The notes: generated from the letters alone by a model not told the origin. A stretch of DNA of 64,000 nucleotides from Shewanella profunda (GCF_023283765.1 NZ_JAKILG010000006.1:1-64000); one strand, 5' to 3'; counted from the stretch's first letter, positions 20,700 through 29,116 are shown. Translations and numbers: made by a program.

Positions 20700-21617
20700 A
20701 TGACCTTAACTGTCCGCGCCGCTCAACCTTCCTACGTGGTACTGCCTCGGGATATTACCGACAAGCCCACAGTATTTGCTTTTCTTACTACACACTTTGC
20801 GCGTATCGGTGAAGAAGTGTGGCGTCAGCGTATTCTCGATGGAAAAGTGCATTGGCGGGATGGAAGTTTGATCGCGTTAGACACGGCCTATCGTCCAATG
20901 GCGAGGGTGTATTACTACCGCGAAGTGCCGATTGAGACAAAAGTCCCCTTTGAAGAACACATCCTATTCCAAGACGATAATGTTATCTTGGCTTACAAAC
21001 CGCATTTCTTGCCTGTGACGCCCAGCGGCAATTATGTTAATGAATGTTTAGTGCACCGACTGAGATTGCGTACTGGCATTGACACTATCGCTCCCGCCCA
21101 TAGGTTAGACCGTGAAACCGCAGGGGTGATTTTGATGACAATTCAGCCTGAAACACGCCATCTTTATCATCAACTTTTTGTCGATGATGCAATTCGTAAG
21201 GATTATCAAGCGATTGCAAAGCTACCCCCTGAGATTATTGAACAATATCAAAAGGGCTGCTTAACTTTACCACAGCATTGGACGGTAAAAAATCGCATGC
21301 AACCAGGTGAGCCGAGTTTCACTATGCAAGTGGTTGAAGGTGAGGCGAATAGCCATTCCGAAATCAGTCTGGTGGCGATAAAAGACGACTTAGGATTATT
21401 CCATTTAAGTCCTATTACGGGGAAAACCCATCAACTGAGAGTGCATATGCTAAGCCTAGGTATGCCATTGTTAAACGACAGATTTTATCCAAACTTGCTG
21501 CCAAAAGGGCCAGATAATATTGCCACGCCGTTAAAGTTAATGGCCCAGCGTTTGCGGTTTATCGATCCTGTGAGCGGTATTCGCCACGATATTCAATGCA
21601 GTGGGTTTGAGTTTTAG
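20700..21617 (+). CDS. RluA-family pseudouridine synthase
   Basis: 305 residues. It isomerises uridine to pseudouridine in rRNA or tRNA. The catalytic motif is APAHRLDRETAGVIL (about 137-151) with the invariant aspartate; the fold is confirmed by YKPHFLPVTPSGNY and LSPITGKTHQLRVHM. The N-terminal 75 residues act like an S4-type extension. ATG 20700 has no Shine-Dalgarno sequence: a terminator fills the upstream bases. No alternative start would keep the N-terminal domain. The target base is unknown. Confidence 0.9.
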   Translation: MTLTVRAAQPSYVVLPRDITDKPTVFAFLTTHFARIGEEVWRQRILDGKVHWRDGSLIALDTAYRPMARVYYYREVPIETKVPFEEHILFQDDNVILAYKPHFLPVTPSGNYVNECLVHRLRLRTGIDTIAPAHRLDRETAGVILMTIQPETRHLYHQLFVDDAIRKDYQAIAKLPPEIIEQYQKGCLTLPQHWTVKNRMQPGEPSFTMQVVEGEANSHSEISLVAIKDDLGLFHLSPITGKTHQLRVHMLSLGMPLLNDRFYPNLLPKGPDNIATPLKLMAQRLRFIDPVSGIRHDIQCSGFEF

Positions 21618-21766
21618 TCTAACGGAAAGCATTATTTCCATATCGGTTTCAACGCAATAGCGTTAAACAAATTGTATGGCAGTTTATACAATGGTAAGAA
21701 TAGCGAGTCGTCATCTAAGTTCCGACGAAGGGAGTCGTGTATCGCTTGTGCTAAGGAAGCCTGTTT

Positions 21767-22165
21767 ATGAGCAAATCCACCATTATCTCGATTTTACTTT
21801 GTAGCTCAGTGCTATTGGGCGCTATGTATTTTGGCAGTTGGACCAAAGCTCACTCGCTAAAAGGATACGTGGGTGAACTGACGGCCGAGATCCGCCAAGC
21901 AAGTGCGGTGATTGAGCCTAAAAAACCGAATTTGCAATCTAACTCAAGCACCCATGGTATTGCTGTGGTTGAACCTACTCAGGGGATTTGGGATCAGCAG
22001 GATACAGAAAAGAAGCAAACCAAATCACAATCTCAACCGCCTATTTTTAATCGAACTTCGCCGACTAAAACCGAAGATGATGAGGCATTATCAAACAATA
22101 TCTCCCCACCGGCTTTAGATTCAGGTGTAACTCTGCCTGAAACCTCTGAACATAAACCCGTTTAA
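21767..22165 (+). CDS. hypothetical membrane-anchored protein
   Basis: 132 residues. ATG 21767 has AAGGAAG 8 bases upstream. There is one N-terminal hydrophobic segment (about 4-24), then a polar region rich in Pro, Ser, Thr, Gln and Lys with no clear fold, and an acidic patch near residue 105. Probably a periplasmic low-complexity tail on a membrane anchor. I do not recognise it. It lies 98 bases before the RegB-like kinase gene. Confidence 0.65.
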   Translation: MSKSTIISILLCSSVLLGAMYFGSWTKAHSLKGYVGELTAEIRQASAVIEPKKPNLQSNSSTHGIAVVEPTQGIWDQQDTEKKQTKSQSQPPIFNRTSPTKTEDDEALSNNISPPALDSGVTLPETSEHKPV

Positions 22166-22262
22166 TGTTTAAACGGAATAGTAAAAGTAAACAAGTGCGT
22201 TGAATATGAAAAGCTTTTAGAATTTAAGGCTTAATAACCTAGCTACTGTTATAGGTGTTGCA

Positions 22263-23573
22263 ATGACTAAGATTTTGGGTACAAGTTTACCAGCCGCCGA
22301 CCAAGTTGCGTTGCTGCGTACTTTGGGCTTGCTACTGCAAATTGGCTTAACTACTTTTGCTGCCGACACCTTTGGCCTTAGCTTGCAGATGGAGCCTTTA
22401 GTACATGTGTTAGTGTTGGAGACTTTATATTTGTCACTCACACTAGTGTTACGTAAGCCATTGTTCACAAAAGAAAGTGGTTTATTTATTGCCCTAGTGT
22501 TAGATACGCTATTTTGGATCTCTTGGCTGTATTTTTCCGGTGGCGCTACCAATGCTTTTATCTCGCTGTTGTTATTGCCTATCGCGTTGGCCGCCGTCAC
22601 TTTACCGATTTGGGCACCTTGGGCACTGACGGCTATGTCAACTTTGGCCTACAGTCTGATGATTTTTACTGTGCCAGAGTCGCAAATGCAGCACCACGGT
22701 ATGGACATGAGTTCCCACTATTTAGGCATGTGGTTTAACTTTGTGATTTCGGCATTAGTGATGACGACCAGTGTCGCGCTGATCACTAAACGCATGCGCC
22801 GACAGGATGCGCAATTGGCCTTTATGCGAGAGGGGCAACTGCGGCAAGAACAGCTACTCGCACTCGGTATTGCATCAGCCCAAATGACACATCAACTGGC
22901 TACACCACTTTCAACCTTAAGGTTATTGCTGGATGAAGTTAAAGAGGAAAGTGACGATGCATCCGCCAACGTCAGCGAGATGGAAACCGCCCTAGGGCGC
23001 TGCGAACAAACCCTTGCCGAATTACGTTTAGCCACTGAATCGATCCGCGACCGTCGTCAGCGCCCATTGCCATTAAGTGAGCTTATTGATGGACTTAAAC
23101 AGAAAACCTCATTACTTATGCCGCAAACGGAACTCAATTGGCAGATTGCCTGCAAACCTTCGCAGTTAACTGGAGTGCAGATTTTGACCGATATGAGCCT
23201 TGCACCTGCGATAATGGCCTTGATTGAAAATGCCGCCCGCGCCAGTGCCGAAACTATCGGTGTGGCGCAGGTGGACATCAGTGTGGATACCGAGCCAAAT
23301 GAAGGGCAAATTTATTTGCAGATCCGTGATTATGGCGCTGGGATTGCGCCATCATTATTGCCTCAACTCGGTACGTTACTCGTTGAAAGCCCTAAGGGAT
23401 TAGGTGTAGCGCTGTTACTCAGCCATGCCAGTTTTGAACGGCTAGGCGCACGGTTAGTACTGGCCAATCATACGCAGGGTGGGACAGTTGCCCAAGTTCG
23501 TTTTACGGTTTTAGCGGGACAAGAAACTAACCCATTGGATAAGACAACCTTGGTCGATAAGGTAACACCATGA
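22263..23573 (+). CDS. regB: RegB/PrrB-like redox-sensing histidine kinase
   Basis: 436 residues: six membrane helices (about 15-175), then dimerisation and ATPase domains. Three RegB marks are visible. FSGGATNAFISL (about 96-107) matches the quinone-binding heptad GGxxNPF with Pro changed to Ala. The H-box THQLATPLSTLRLL matches HELGTPL. A cysteine in ALGRCEQTLAEL lies where RegB has its redox-active cysteine. The ATPase boxes IENAARAS, GAGIAP and PKGLGVALLLSHASFERLG follow. Its TGA overlaps the regA ATG. RegB reads the quinone pool and controls respiration genes in alphaproteobacteria; the regulon here is unknown. Confidence 0.88.
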   Translation: MTKILGTSLPAADQVALLRTLGLLLQIGLTTFAADTFGLSLQMEPLVHVLVLETLYLSLTLVLRKPLFTKESGLFIALVLDTLFWISWLYFSGGATNAFISLLLLPIALAAVTLPIWAPWALTAMSTLAYSLMIFTVPESQMQHHGMDMSSHYLGMWFNFVISALVMTTSVALITKRMRRQDAQLAFMREGQLRQEQLLALGIASAQMTHQLATPLSTLRLLLDEVKEESDDASANVSEMETALGRCEQTLAELRLATESIRDRRQRPLPLSELIDGLKQKTSLLMPQTELNWQIACKPSQLTGVQILTDMSLAPAIMALIENAARASAETIGVAQVDISVDTEPNEGQIYLQIRDYGAGIAPSLLPQLGTLLVESPKGLGVALLLSHASFERLGARLVLANHTQGGTVAQVRFTVLAGQETNPLDKTTLVDKVTP

Positions 23574-24121
23574 AACAATTATTAATTGTTGATGACGACC
23601 AAGCCCTTGCGAGTATTTTGGGGCGACGCCTCACGCGCCATGGCTTTGAGTGTCGTCTAATCCATGATGCCAGCGACGTACTGCTGGTGGCGCGGGAGTT
23701 TCGCCCAAGCCATATTCTGCTTGATATGAAGCTTGCCGAAGCCAATGGGCTGAGTTTAATTGTGCCGCTGCGTAATCTGCTACCCAAGGTGATTATGGTC
23801 TTGCTCACGGGTTACGCCAGTATCGCCACTGCGGTGGAGGCTATTCGCCTCGGCGCCGATAATTATTTGGCTAAACCTGTAGATACCCAAACTCTGCTTG
23901 CTGCACTGGATATGGATACCCATTTCCATCCATTGCAAGAGGATGAGATTGATGACTCGCCGCTCACCCCTAAGCGCTTAGAGTGGGAGCATATTCAGCA
24001 AGTGCTCAATGTGAATCAGGGGAATGTGTCGGCCACTGCCCGCCAGCTAGGGATGCACCGTCGCACACTGCAACGTAAGCTGCTCAAAAAACCAGTCAGT
24101 GAGAATGGGTATTTGAAGTAG
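23570..24121 (+). CDS. regA: RegA/ActR/PrrA-like response regulator
   Basis: 183 residues. Receiver domain with acidic pocket DDDQ (about 7-10), phospho-site ILLDMKLAEANGL, LLTGYASIATAVEA and the KPVD lysine. A Pro/Asp linker leads to a Fis-type helix-turn-helix, SATARQLGMHRRTLQRKLLKK (about 157-177), nearly the RegA recognition helix. No AAA+ domain, so it is not an NtrC-type activator. Partner of the adjacent kinase, with overlapping start and stop codons (ATGA). Confidence 0.9.
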   Translation: MKQLLIVDDDQALASILGRRLTRHGFECRLIHDASDVLLVAREFRPSHILLDMKLAEANGLSLIVPLRNLLPKVIMVLLTGYASIATAVEAIRLGADNYLAKPVDTQTLLAALDMDTHFHPLQEDEIDDSPLTPKRLEWEHIQQVLNVNQGNVSATARQLGMHRRTLQRKLLKKPVSENGYLK

Positions 24122-24213
24122 CGACTTCTTCTAAGGTATGGAATTTAGCAGTATTTGATTAAGCGTTATCATCCAGTTAAAAGAAAAAGGATTTATCTGC
24201 CTGATCGTTAAGA

Positions 24214-24810
24214 TCACAACCAGCCCTTTTGTTTGGCGATACGTGCCGCATCGATTCGATTGCTGGCATTAAGCTTGGCTATGGCTTCGGATAAATAGTT
24301 GCGCACAGTACCTTCGGCGATAAACAGGGTGTCGGCAATATCGGCGGTGGATTTGCCTTCGCTGGCAAGGCGTAGGGCGCGGCGTTCTTTATCATTAAGG
24401 GGATCAACATCGCCAATAGCCATCATAGCAAGCTCGGGATCGATCACCCGTTTACCTGCTATGACTTGTTGAATCGCATTGACTAAGGTTTCTGAGGGAG
24501 CATCTTTTAGCAAAAAACCACCCACTCCAGCTTCTATGGCGCGTTTAATATAACCTGCGCGGCCAAAGGTGGTGATAACCACGACCTTAGTCTGGCTTTG
24601 TTGATCTTTAAGCCAGCTCGCGAGTTCTAGGCCAGTGCGCCCCGGCATTTCGATATCCGTGAGCAGTAGATCAAAGTGCTGTTGTTTGAGCAAACTTAAG
24701 GCTTCATTGCCGTCACTGGCTTGGGTGATATTAAAACCACCTGCAAGGGTTAACAGTGCGGCGAGAGCCCCACGCACCATGGCTTGATCTTCAGCCAGTA
24801 AAATGTTCAT
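24214..24810 (-). CDS. DesR/NarL-type response regulator
   Basis: 198 residues: receiver domain (DLLLTDIEMPGRTGLELA with the phospho-aspartate, about 50-67; VVITTFGRAGYIKRA; KDAP) and LuxR-type helix-turn-helix (ALRLASEGKSTADIADTL, about 146-163). The GRAGYxKxAxxAGxxGFLLKD stretch is typical of the DesR subgroup. Its ATG overlaps the stop of the upstream kinase gene (TAATG), but that kinase is broken, so it has lost its cognate input. Confidence 0.93.
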   Translation of the reverse strand: MNILLAEDQAMVRGALAALLTLAGGFNITQASDGNEALSLLKQQHFDLLLTDIEMPGRTGLELASWLKDQQSQTKVVVITTFGRAGYIKRAIEAGVGGFLLKDAPSETLVNAIQQVIAGKRVIDPELAMMAIGDVDPLNDKERRALRLASEGKSTADIADTLFIAEGTVRNYLSEAIAKLNASNRIDAARIAKQKGWL

Positions 24811-25708
24811 TAAGTTGCTTCTCCCTGCAAAGGTAAACTAACGCTAAAGGTATATCCGTGGTCGAGATTATAGCTCAAGCTACCTCCTAGGTTATCTAAG
24901 CGTTCGCGGATCCCTGTGAGACCATTGCCTTCAACAAAGGGTTTAGCCATTGCATTATCATTGACTTCGACGAGCAGGTGATCCGATTGCTTAGAAAAGT
25001 TGATATAACATTCGCTTGCACCACTATGACGCAGAATATTATTAACAAGCTCGGTGAGGATTAAACCAAGTTGGCTTTCCATTCTAGCGGGTAGTTTGGG
25101 GATATCACCATTGAGTTCGACGCTTAACCCCTTATCCCTTAATAATTTACAAAGTTGTGTTACGCAACTTTCCAATCCCTTGTGTTTGTAGTCTGAAACG
25201 GTATGGCGAATTTGGCTTAAACTCTCCCTCGCGATTTGCCCTAGTTCAACAAGTTGAGTTGATGCGAGTTCATATTCTTGTTTTGCGATAAGTTTTTTGG
25301 CTAGCTCTGCCTTAAGCGCAATGGAAAATAGAAATTGCCAAAATTACATATTTCATTTAAGCCAAACAGCAAACCGACTAGGCCAAACAAGGCAACTAGG
25401 CTGGTTTTTAACGGGTAAAAGAAACCGATAAAAAATCCAGCAAAGGTGAACAACGAGATAGAACCGGGGTTGATGGGGGTAATGGCGGCTCCGATGATCA
25501 CCATTACCAGAATAGGTTTATAAGCGCTGCGATAGTTGCATTTATAGGCCCAAAAATAGCTGGCAATAAAGGGAACGAGCACAGCTAAACTTAAGGCGAT
25601 TTTCCATACAGGGTTGGTATTAATGAACAAAGGGATAAGATAAAAAACTAAATTTATCAGATATATCCATGCGAGTTTTCGTTCAATTTGCAGGGGAGTG
25701 CTCGTCAT
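24810..25708 (-). pseudogene. DesK-type histidine kinase with internal deletion and frameshift
   Basis: The first 125 or so codons from 25708 (MTSTPLQIERKLAW) encode about five membrane helices, ending in GLVGLLFGLNEICNFGN. They then run out of frame to a TGA near 25301. In another frame, from about 25330, reading resumes with SIALKAELAKKLIAKQ, IARESLSQIRHTVSDYK and an ATPase domain (ELVNNILRHSGASEC, GNGLTGIRERLDNLGGSL) up to the stop at 24810. What is missing is the last helix and the HDxxGH phosphoacceptor box, roughly 70-80 codons. The kinase cannot be autophosphorylated in the normal way. Confidence 0.85.
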
Positions 25709-25826
25709 AGCGCCTCTGTGTCACAGTGCTGGTTGTTGGATATCATTGATAGCATCTGTTTTGGTTTATCTCGCCAAGTGATAGGCGCTGTGTTCAGCGC
25801 CATAGGTTTCTGTTTATTACTGTGGA

Positions 25827-26531
25827 TTATTTTGCACTTAATTGCTGATTTTGTTGAAGCAAAAACTTAGCCCAACCGTAATCAGCTTGTACTTTCAGTG
25901 CTTGCTGCCAATCTTCAATTGCGCCTTGGCTATCGCCAAGCTCCTGTTTAGCTAGCCCTCGCCACGTATAGGCTTCGGCTTCACCCCAACAGATGTTATC
26001 GCAGGGTAAGGCGAATCTTTCTATCGCTGCGCTGGCTAAGGTTTTTGCATTTTGCATGCTACCTCCAAAGAGCGCTGGTGTGTTATAGGCCGCAATCGCT
26101 TTTACTAGGGCAACCCGAGGGTTTTGTGGCTCTAGCTGCTCTGCGTTTGCAATCGCCTTTGCTGATTTCATACCCAGCACTGCGCCTTTACTAGCGTCTA
26201 AGGCGATTTGCATACCATAGACGGAAGATAATAGCGCAAGGGATTCGGCATTGGCTTGGCTTGCTTCTAAGGTTTCTAAGGTGGTTTGAGCCGAAGTCAG
26301 TGCGCTATCAGCGAGGGATTTTTGCCCCATCACATTGGCGCTTATTGCGAGGCGATACTGTGCGTAAGCTTGATCGTAGTCTTGGGTGCTGGCACTCAAT
26401 TGCTGCAATTTAGCTATGTTCATCGAATTGGCCGCCGCATCTACGCTGGTGATGTTGGCGTTTGATGGTGTTGCTGCAAACGAGTAGGTGTTTATAAGGG
26501 CTAAGCTAGAGGCGAGCAGTAATGTTTTCAT
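25827..26531 (-). CDS. secreted tetratricopeptide-repeat protein
   Basis: 234 residues with a signal peptide (MKTLLLASSLALINTYSFAA). Alanine- and leucine-rich helical repeats run from about 40 to 230; the clearest TPR unit is AYTWRGLAKQELGDSQGAIEDW (about 190-211, first 20 residues diagnostic). Two cysteines (CDNIC) may form a disulfide. It is the first gene of the leftward TPR-kinase-regulator group, 118 bases before the broken kinase, so the three were probably one operon. Confidence 0.85.
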   Translation of the reverse strand: MKTLLLASSLALINTYSFAATPSNANITSVDAAANSMNIAKLQQLSASTQDYDQAYAQYRLAISANVMGQKSLADSALTSAQTTLETLEASQANAESLALLSSVYGMQIALDASKGAVLGMKSAKAIANAEQLEPQNPRVALVKAIAAYNTPALFGGSMQNAKTLASAAIERFALPCDNICWGEAEAYTWRGLAKQELGDSQGAIEDWQQALKVQADYGWAKFLLQQNQQLSAK

Positions 26532-26615
26532 GGTATTTCCTTATTGAGTGAGTTTCCCATTACTTGGGTACGAACTCATTATCAGAAACTTGACAGCATA
26601 AGTGCAGACACAAAG

Positions 26616-26643
26616 GTCATGGCTTTCGCATGACAAATGTCAT
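26616..26643. promoter_or_regulatory. palindromic operator candidate for the DesR-type regulator
   Basis: ATGACAAATGTCAT (26630-26643) is a perfect 14-base palindrome. It overlaps a second inverted pair, GTCAT (26616-26620) with ATGAC. The three half-sites lie about 85 bases upstream of the TPR gene. Autoregulation by the NarL/DesR-type protein of this operon is an inference. Confidence 0.4.
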
Positions 26644-26679
26644 TAGTTTAAGGGTGTTTACAAACAATAGGAGTTTAGC

Positions 26680-26838
26680 GTGTATGCGAGAGTATATGGG
26701 ATTGAAAAACGCTATCGTAGATCCGATGCCGATTTGCCTAAAAGTTTGATGATTATTGAGAACTTGCTGGGCTTTAAACCGCATGAAGATAGGTTGGAAT
26801 TTGACTTGTCCTTTTGGGCTGGTGGTTTGGGGGGATAA
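26680..26838 (+). CDS. small ORF of 52 residues, possibly a gene fragment
   Basis: GTG 26680 follows AGGAG by 7 bases, a good ribosome site. The peptide includes YARVYGIEKRYRRSDAD, SLMIIENLLGFKPHEDRLEF and ends FWAGGLGG. The composition looks like real protein, with a mix of charged and hydrophobic residues, but I do not recognise it. It may be the N-terminus of a truncated gene. It is divergent from the TPR gene. Confidence 0.4.
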   Translation: MYARVYGIEKRYRRSDADLPKSLMIIENLLGFKPHEDRLEFDLSFWAGGLGG

Positions 26839-26901
26839 GTTGGCTATCTCCTGCTCTGTTATACCTGAGTAAATGCTGTTAGCTCAAGATAAGCCTAGGC
26901 T

Positions 26902-27099
26902 CTATTGCCCTGGGGCGGCAATTGCGCCGATATCACCACAAATATTGCCGAATGGCTTTGTGTTAATGATTTAGCAAAGTGCTTTGCCAACATGATGCCT
27001 GTAGGTGGCGTGCACAGTGGCGTCGGGATAGCTTTCTTGGATTCGCTTAACCATGGCGTGGCCAATACCCCCACTCCCGCCGACGATAAGTACTTACAT
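26902..27099 (-). pseudogene. decayed short-chain dehydrogenase/reductase (SDR) gene
   Basis: Read leftward from 27099, the frame gives ATG, then an immediate TAA, then VLIVGGSGGIGHAMVKRI, which is the SDR cofactor loop (GGSGGIG), then ATYRHH. A second TAA stands at 26971-26973, and a third stop (TAG) at 26902. The first is one base from a lysine or glutamine codon. Only about 60 of the usual 230 or more codons remain. It directly follows the photolyase gene on the same strand, so it was probably its operon partner. Confidence 0.7.
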
Positions 27100-27141
27100 A
27101 ACAAACTCTCCATGGTCAATGTGCCGCTATAAAATATGCCG

Positions 27142-28686
27142 CTATAACCGGTTTAGATTGGCAAGATTGTGTTCGGCTGTGGTTAATATGGCGCTTCTTA
27201 CGGACTCATCCATCTTGTCCCATGTGTTGTACAGCATGCTAATCCTTGGGTTTTGAGACAGTCGAGCACGGTGTTTGTCCATAAAACGCCAATAAAGGCT
27301 ATTGAACGGGCAGGCAAGAGTGCCGCTGCGCTCTTTGATCTTGTAATGGCATCCACTACAGTAGTCGCTCATTTTATTAATGTATGAGCCACTGGCGGCG
27401 TAGGGTTTAGTGCCGACTATGCCTCCGTCGGCGAACAGTGCCATACCGCGAGTGTTGGGCATTTCAACCCACTCAATGGCATCAACATATACACCCAAAT
27501 ACCATTCATCGACTTGGTTAGGCGCGATTTCCGTTAGCAAGCAGAAATTGCCGATCACCATTAAGCGCTGAATATGATGGGCGTAGGCAAAATCTAATGA
27601 TTGGGATAAGGCTTGTCGCATGCAGTTCATCTTAGTGTCGCCATGCCAAAAATAATCGGGCAGCGTCCCATGGGCATCGAGCGCGTTAGTGCTGGCGTAC
27701 TGCGGCATATTCGCCCAGTAAATGCCGCGAACGTATTCTCGCCAACCTAATATCTGCCGCACAAATCCTTCAACTTGGGCGATATCAATTTCAACATTCG
27801 TTTGATAACTCTCGATGGCCGCATTGATGACTTCTAACGGGCTGATTAATTTACTGTTAAGGCTGAATGATAGTCGACTATGGTACAAGCTCCATTTAGC
27901 AGGATGTTGCTCTGTCATAGCATCTTGAAAGCGGCCAAAGGAAGGCAGGCAAACCTGACAAAAATACGTCAATAGAGTTAGGCTTTGCTCGCGGTTAATC
28001 GGCCACAGCAAAGGCACATCAATGCGACCCATGGTCGGAATTTGATGACGCTTAAGCCTAGCGAGGATCTCAGTCACATCTAGGCTAAACATCAATGGCG
28101 CTGGCAGGATTTTTATATCCTGCATTTTAAGCTTTTGACGGTTGCTGGCATCAAAATTCCACTGCCCGCCGAGTGGTTTTCCGTCTTGCATCAATATGTT
28201 GAAGCGTTTACGCATGCGGCGATAAAAGTGCTCCATCATAATGTGTTTGCCGACGGGAAACTGCGTATCGATTTCGTCAAAGGGCAAGATAAAGTGCTCT
28301 GTATCGGCACAGTTAACCACTGCAGTGTTGAGCTTAAGCCGACTCAATTGCTCAAGTAGGCGATATTCATCAGGCCTTTGGTATTCAAACTTAATCGCGC
28401 CAACTTGTGCCACTTGATGTTGAATTAGCGCCAGTAGATCGCTAAAGCCTTGGGTGTCATCAAGGGTGAGATAGAGCACTTGATGCCCTTGCGCGCGAAG
28501 CTCTTGGGCAAATTGCGCCATTGCCGCAAAGAAGGCACATATTTTTTGCACATGATGCGTCACATAAGTGTTTTCTTGGTGCAATTCTGCAATCAAATAC
28601 AGTACTTGGTCATCAACACGGTTAAACCAAGAATGCTGGGCATTGAGTTGATCGCCTAAAATTAGCCGCACTGTATTAAATTGCAT
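27142..28686 (-). CDS. cryptochrome/photolyase-related protein, FeS-containing bacterial type
   Basis: 514 residues. The N-terminus VRLILGDQLNAQHSWF is the start of the DPRP (pfam04244) family of FeS bacterial cryptochromes and (6-4) photolyases. FAD-domain marks include GWREYVRGIYWA (about 312-323), WVEMPNTRGMALFADGG (about 421-437) and KPYAASGSYINKMSDYC. The four cluster cysteines appear to be C in KMNCMRQA and the three in YCSGCHYKIKERSGTLACPF. It predicts light-driven repair of UV photoproducts, possibly (6-4). The TGA-adjacent downstream SDR gene is dead. Confidence 0.92.
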   Translation of the reverse strand: MQFNTVRLILGDQLNAQHSWFNRVDDQVLYLIAELHQENTYVTHHVQKICAFFAAMAQFAQELRAQGHQVLYLTLDDTQGFSDLLALIQHQVAQVGAIKFEYQRPDEYRLLEQLSRLKLNTAVVNCADTEHFILPFDEIDTQFPVGKHIMMEHFYRRMRKRFNILMQDGKPLGGQWNFDASNRQKLKMQDIKILPAPLMFSLDVTEILARLKRHQIPTMGRIDVPLLWPINREQSLTLLTYFCQVCLPSFGRFQDAMTEQHPAKWSLYHSRLSFSLNSKLISPLEVINAAIESYQTNVEIDIAQVEGFVRQILGWREYVRGIYWANMPQYASTNALDAHGTLPDYFWHGDTKMNCMRQALSQSLDFAYAHHIQRLMVIGNFCLLTEIAPNQVDEWYLGVYVDAIEWVEMPNTRGMALFADGGIVGTKPYAASGSYINKMSDYCSGCHYKIKERSGTLACPFNSLYWRFMDKHRARLSQNPRISMLYNTWDKMDESVRSAILTTAEHNLANLNRL

Positions 28687-28776
28687 TTGTTGGACTCTGG
28701 TTGAATGATTTTCGCTGTTAAGGTTACGGTTTAGTGGGCAGTAGGGATCAGCGTAAAGGGACGTTTTTTAACCGTC

Positions 28777-28802
28777 ATTCCCGCAATGTTTTGAGCGGGA
28801 AT
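28777..28802. repeat. REP-like palindrome
   Basis: ATTCCCGC (28777-28784) and GCGGGAAT (28795-28802) form a perfect 8-bp stem with a 10-base loop, in the context GTCATTCCCGC and GGGAATCCAGC known from dispersed palindromes in many proteobacteria. It lies upstream of the photolyase gene. Confidence 0.65.
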
Positions 28803-28838
28803 CCAGCTTTTGGGTATCTAAAGTTTGGAAATTTAGAC

Positions 28839-28866
28839 AATTTAACAAGGGACAGTTTGTTAAATT
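28839..28866. repeat. 10-bp perfect inverted repeat
   Basis: AATTTAACAA (28839-28848) and TTGTTAAATT (28857-28866) surround an 8-base loop. The flanking 11-mer AATTTAGACAA recurs inside another hairpin near 30072-30095, which hints at related short repeats. No function is visible. The rest of 28687-29116 holds no convincing gene. Confidence 0.45.
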
Positions 28867-28956
28867 AAGTTAAACCAGAATGCAACATGTTGGGAAAGGT
28901 ATTCCTGCCTAATTTTTCGATAAGCAGGTTGTGTTACAACGGATTATGCATCAGCG

Positions 28957-28984
28957 ATTAAGCACTTGCATGCCAGTGCTTAAT
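28957..28984. repeat. 28-base palindrome: paired tips of the 32-kb repeat family
   Basis: ATTAAGCACT (28957-28966) and AGTGCTTAAT (28975-28984) are perfect inverted copies around TGCATGCC. The same tips, TTAAGCACTG and CAGTGCTTAA, bound the repeat unit at 32399-32496, and the outer flank matches as well (TGAATTAAGCACTGG with YATG on one strand). It looks like a unit that has lost its interior. Confidence 0.6.
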
Positions 28985-29116
28985 TCAATCAAGGTCTTCG
29001 TATCCCGATACTCAATCTTACTGTTTCCCCGCTTCCGTTGAACAGTGCGATCCACCTCTATGGTTGTGCTTAGCGCATACCGCTTAGGTTGTTCTACTTC
29101 CTTACTTTTACGATCG

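Noticed and set aside
25688..25870. 60-codon hydrophobic frame on the plus strand
   Set aside because: It overlaps the start of the broken kinase gene and the end of the TPR gene on the other strand and has no ribosome site.
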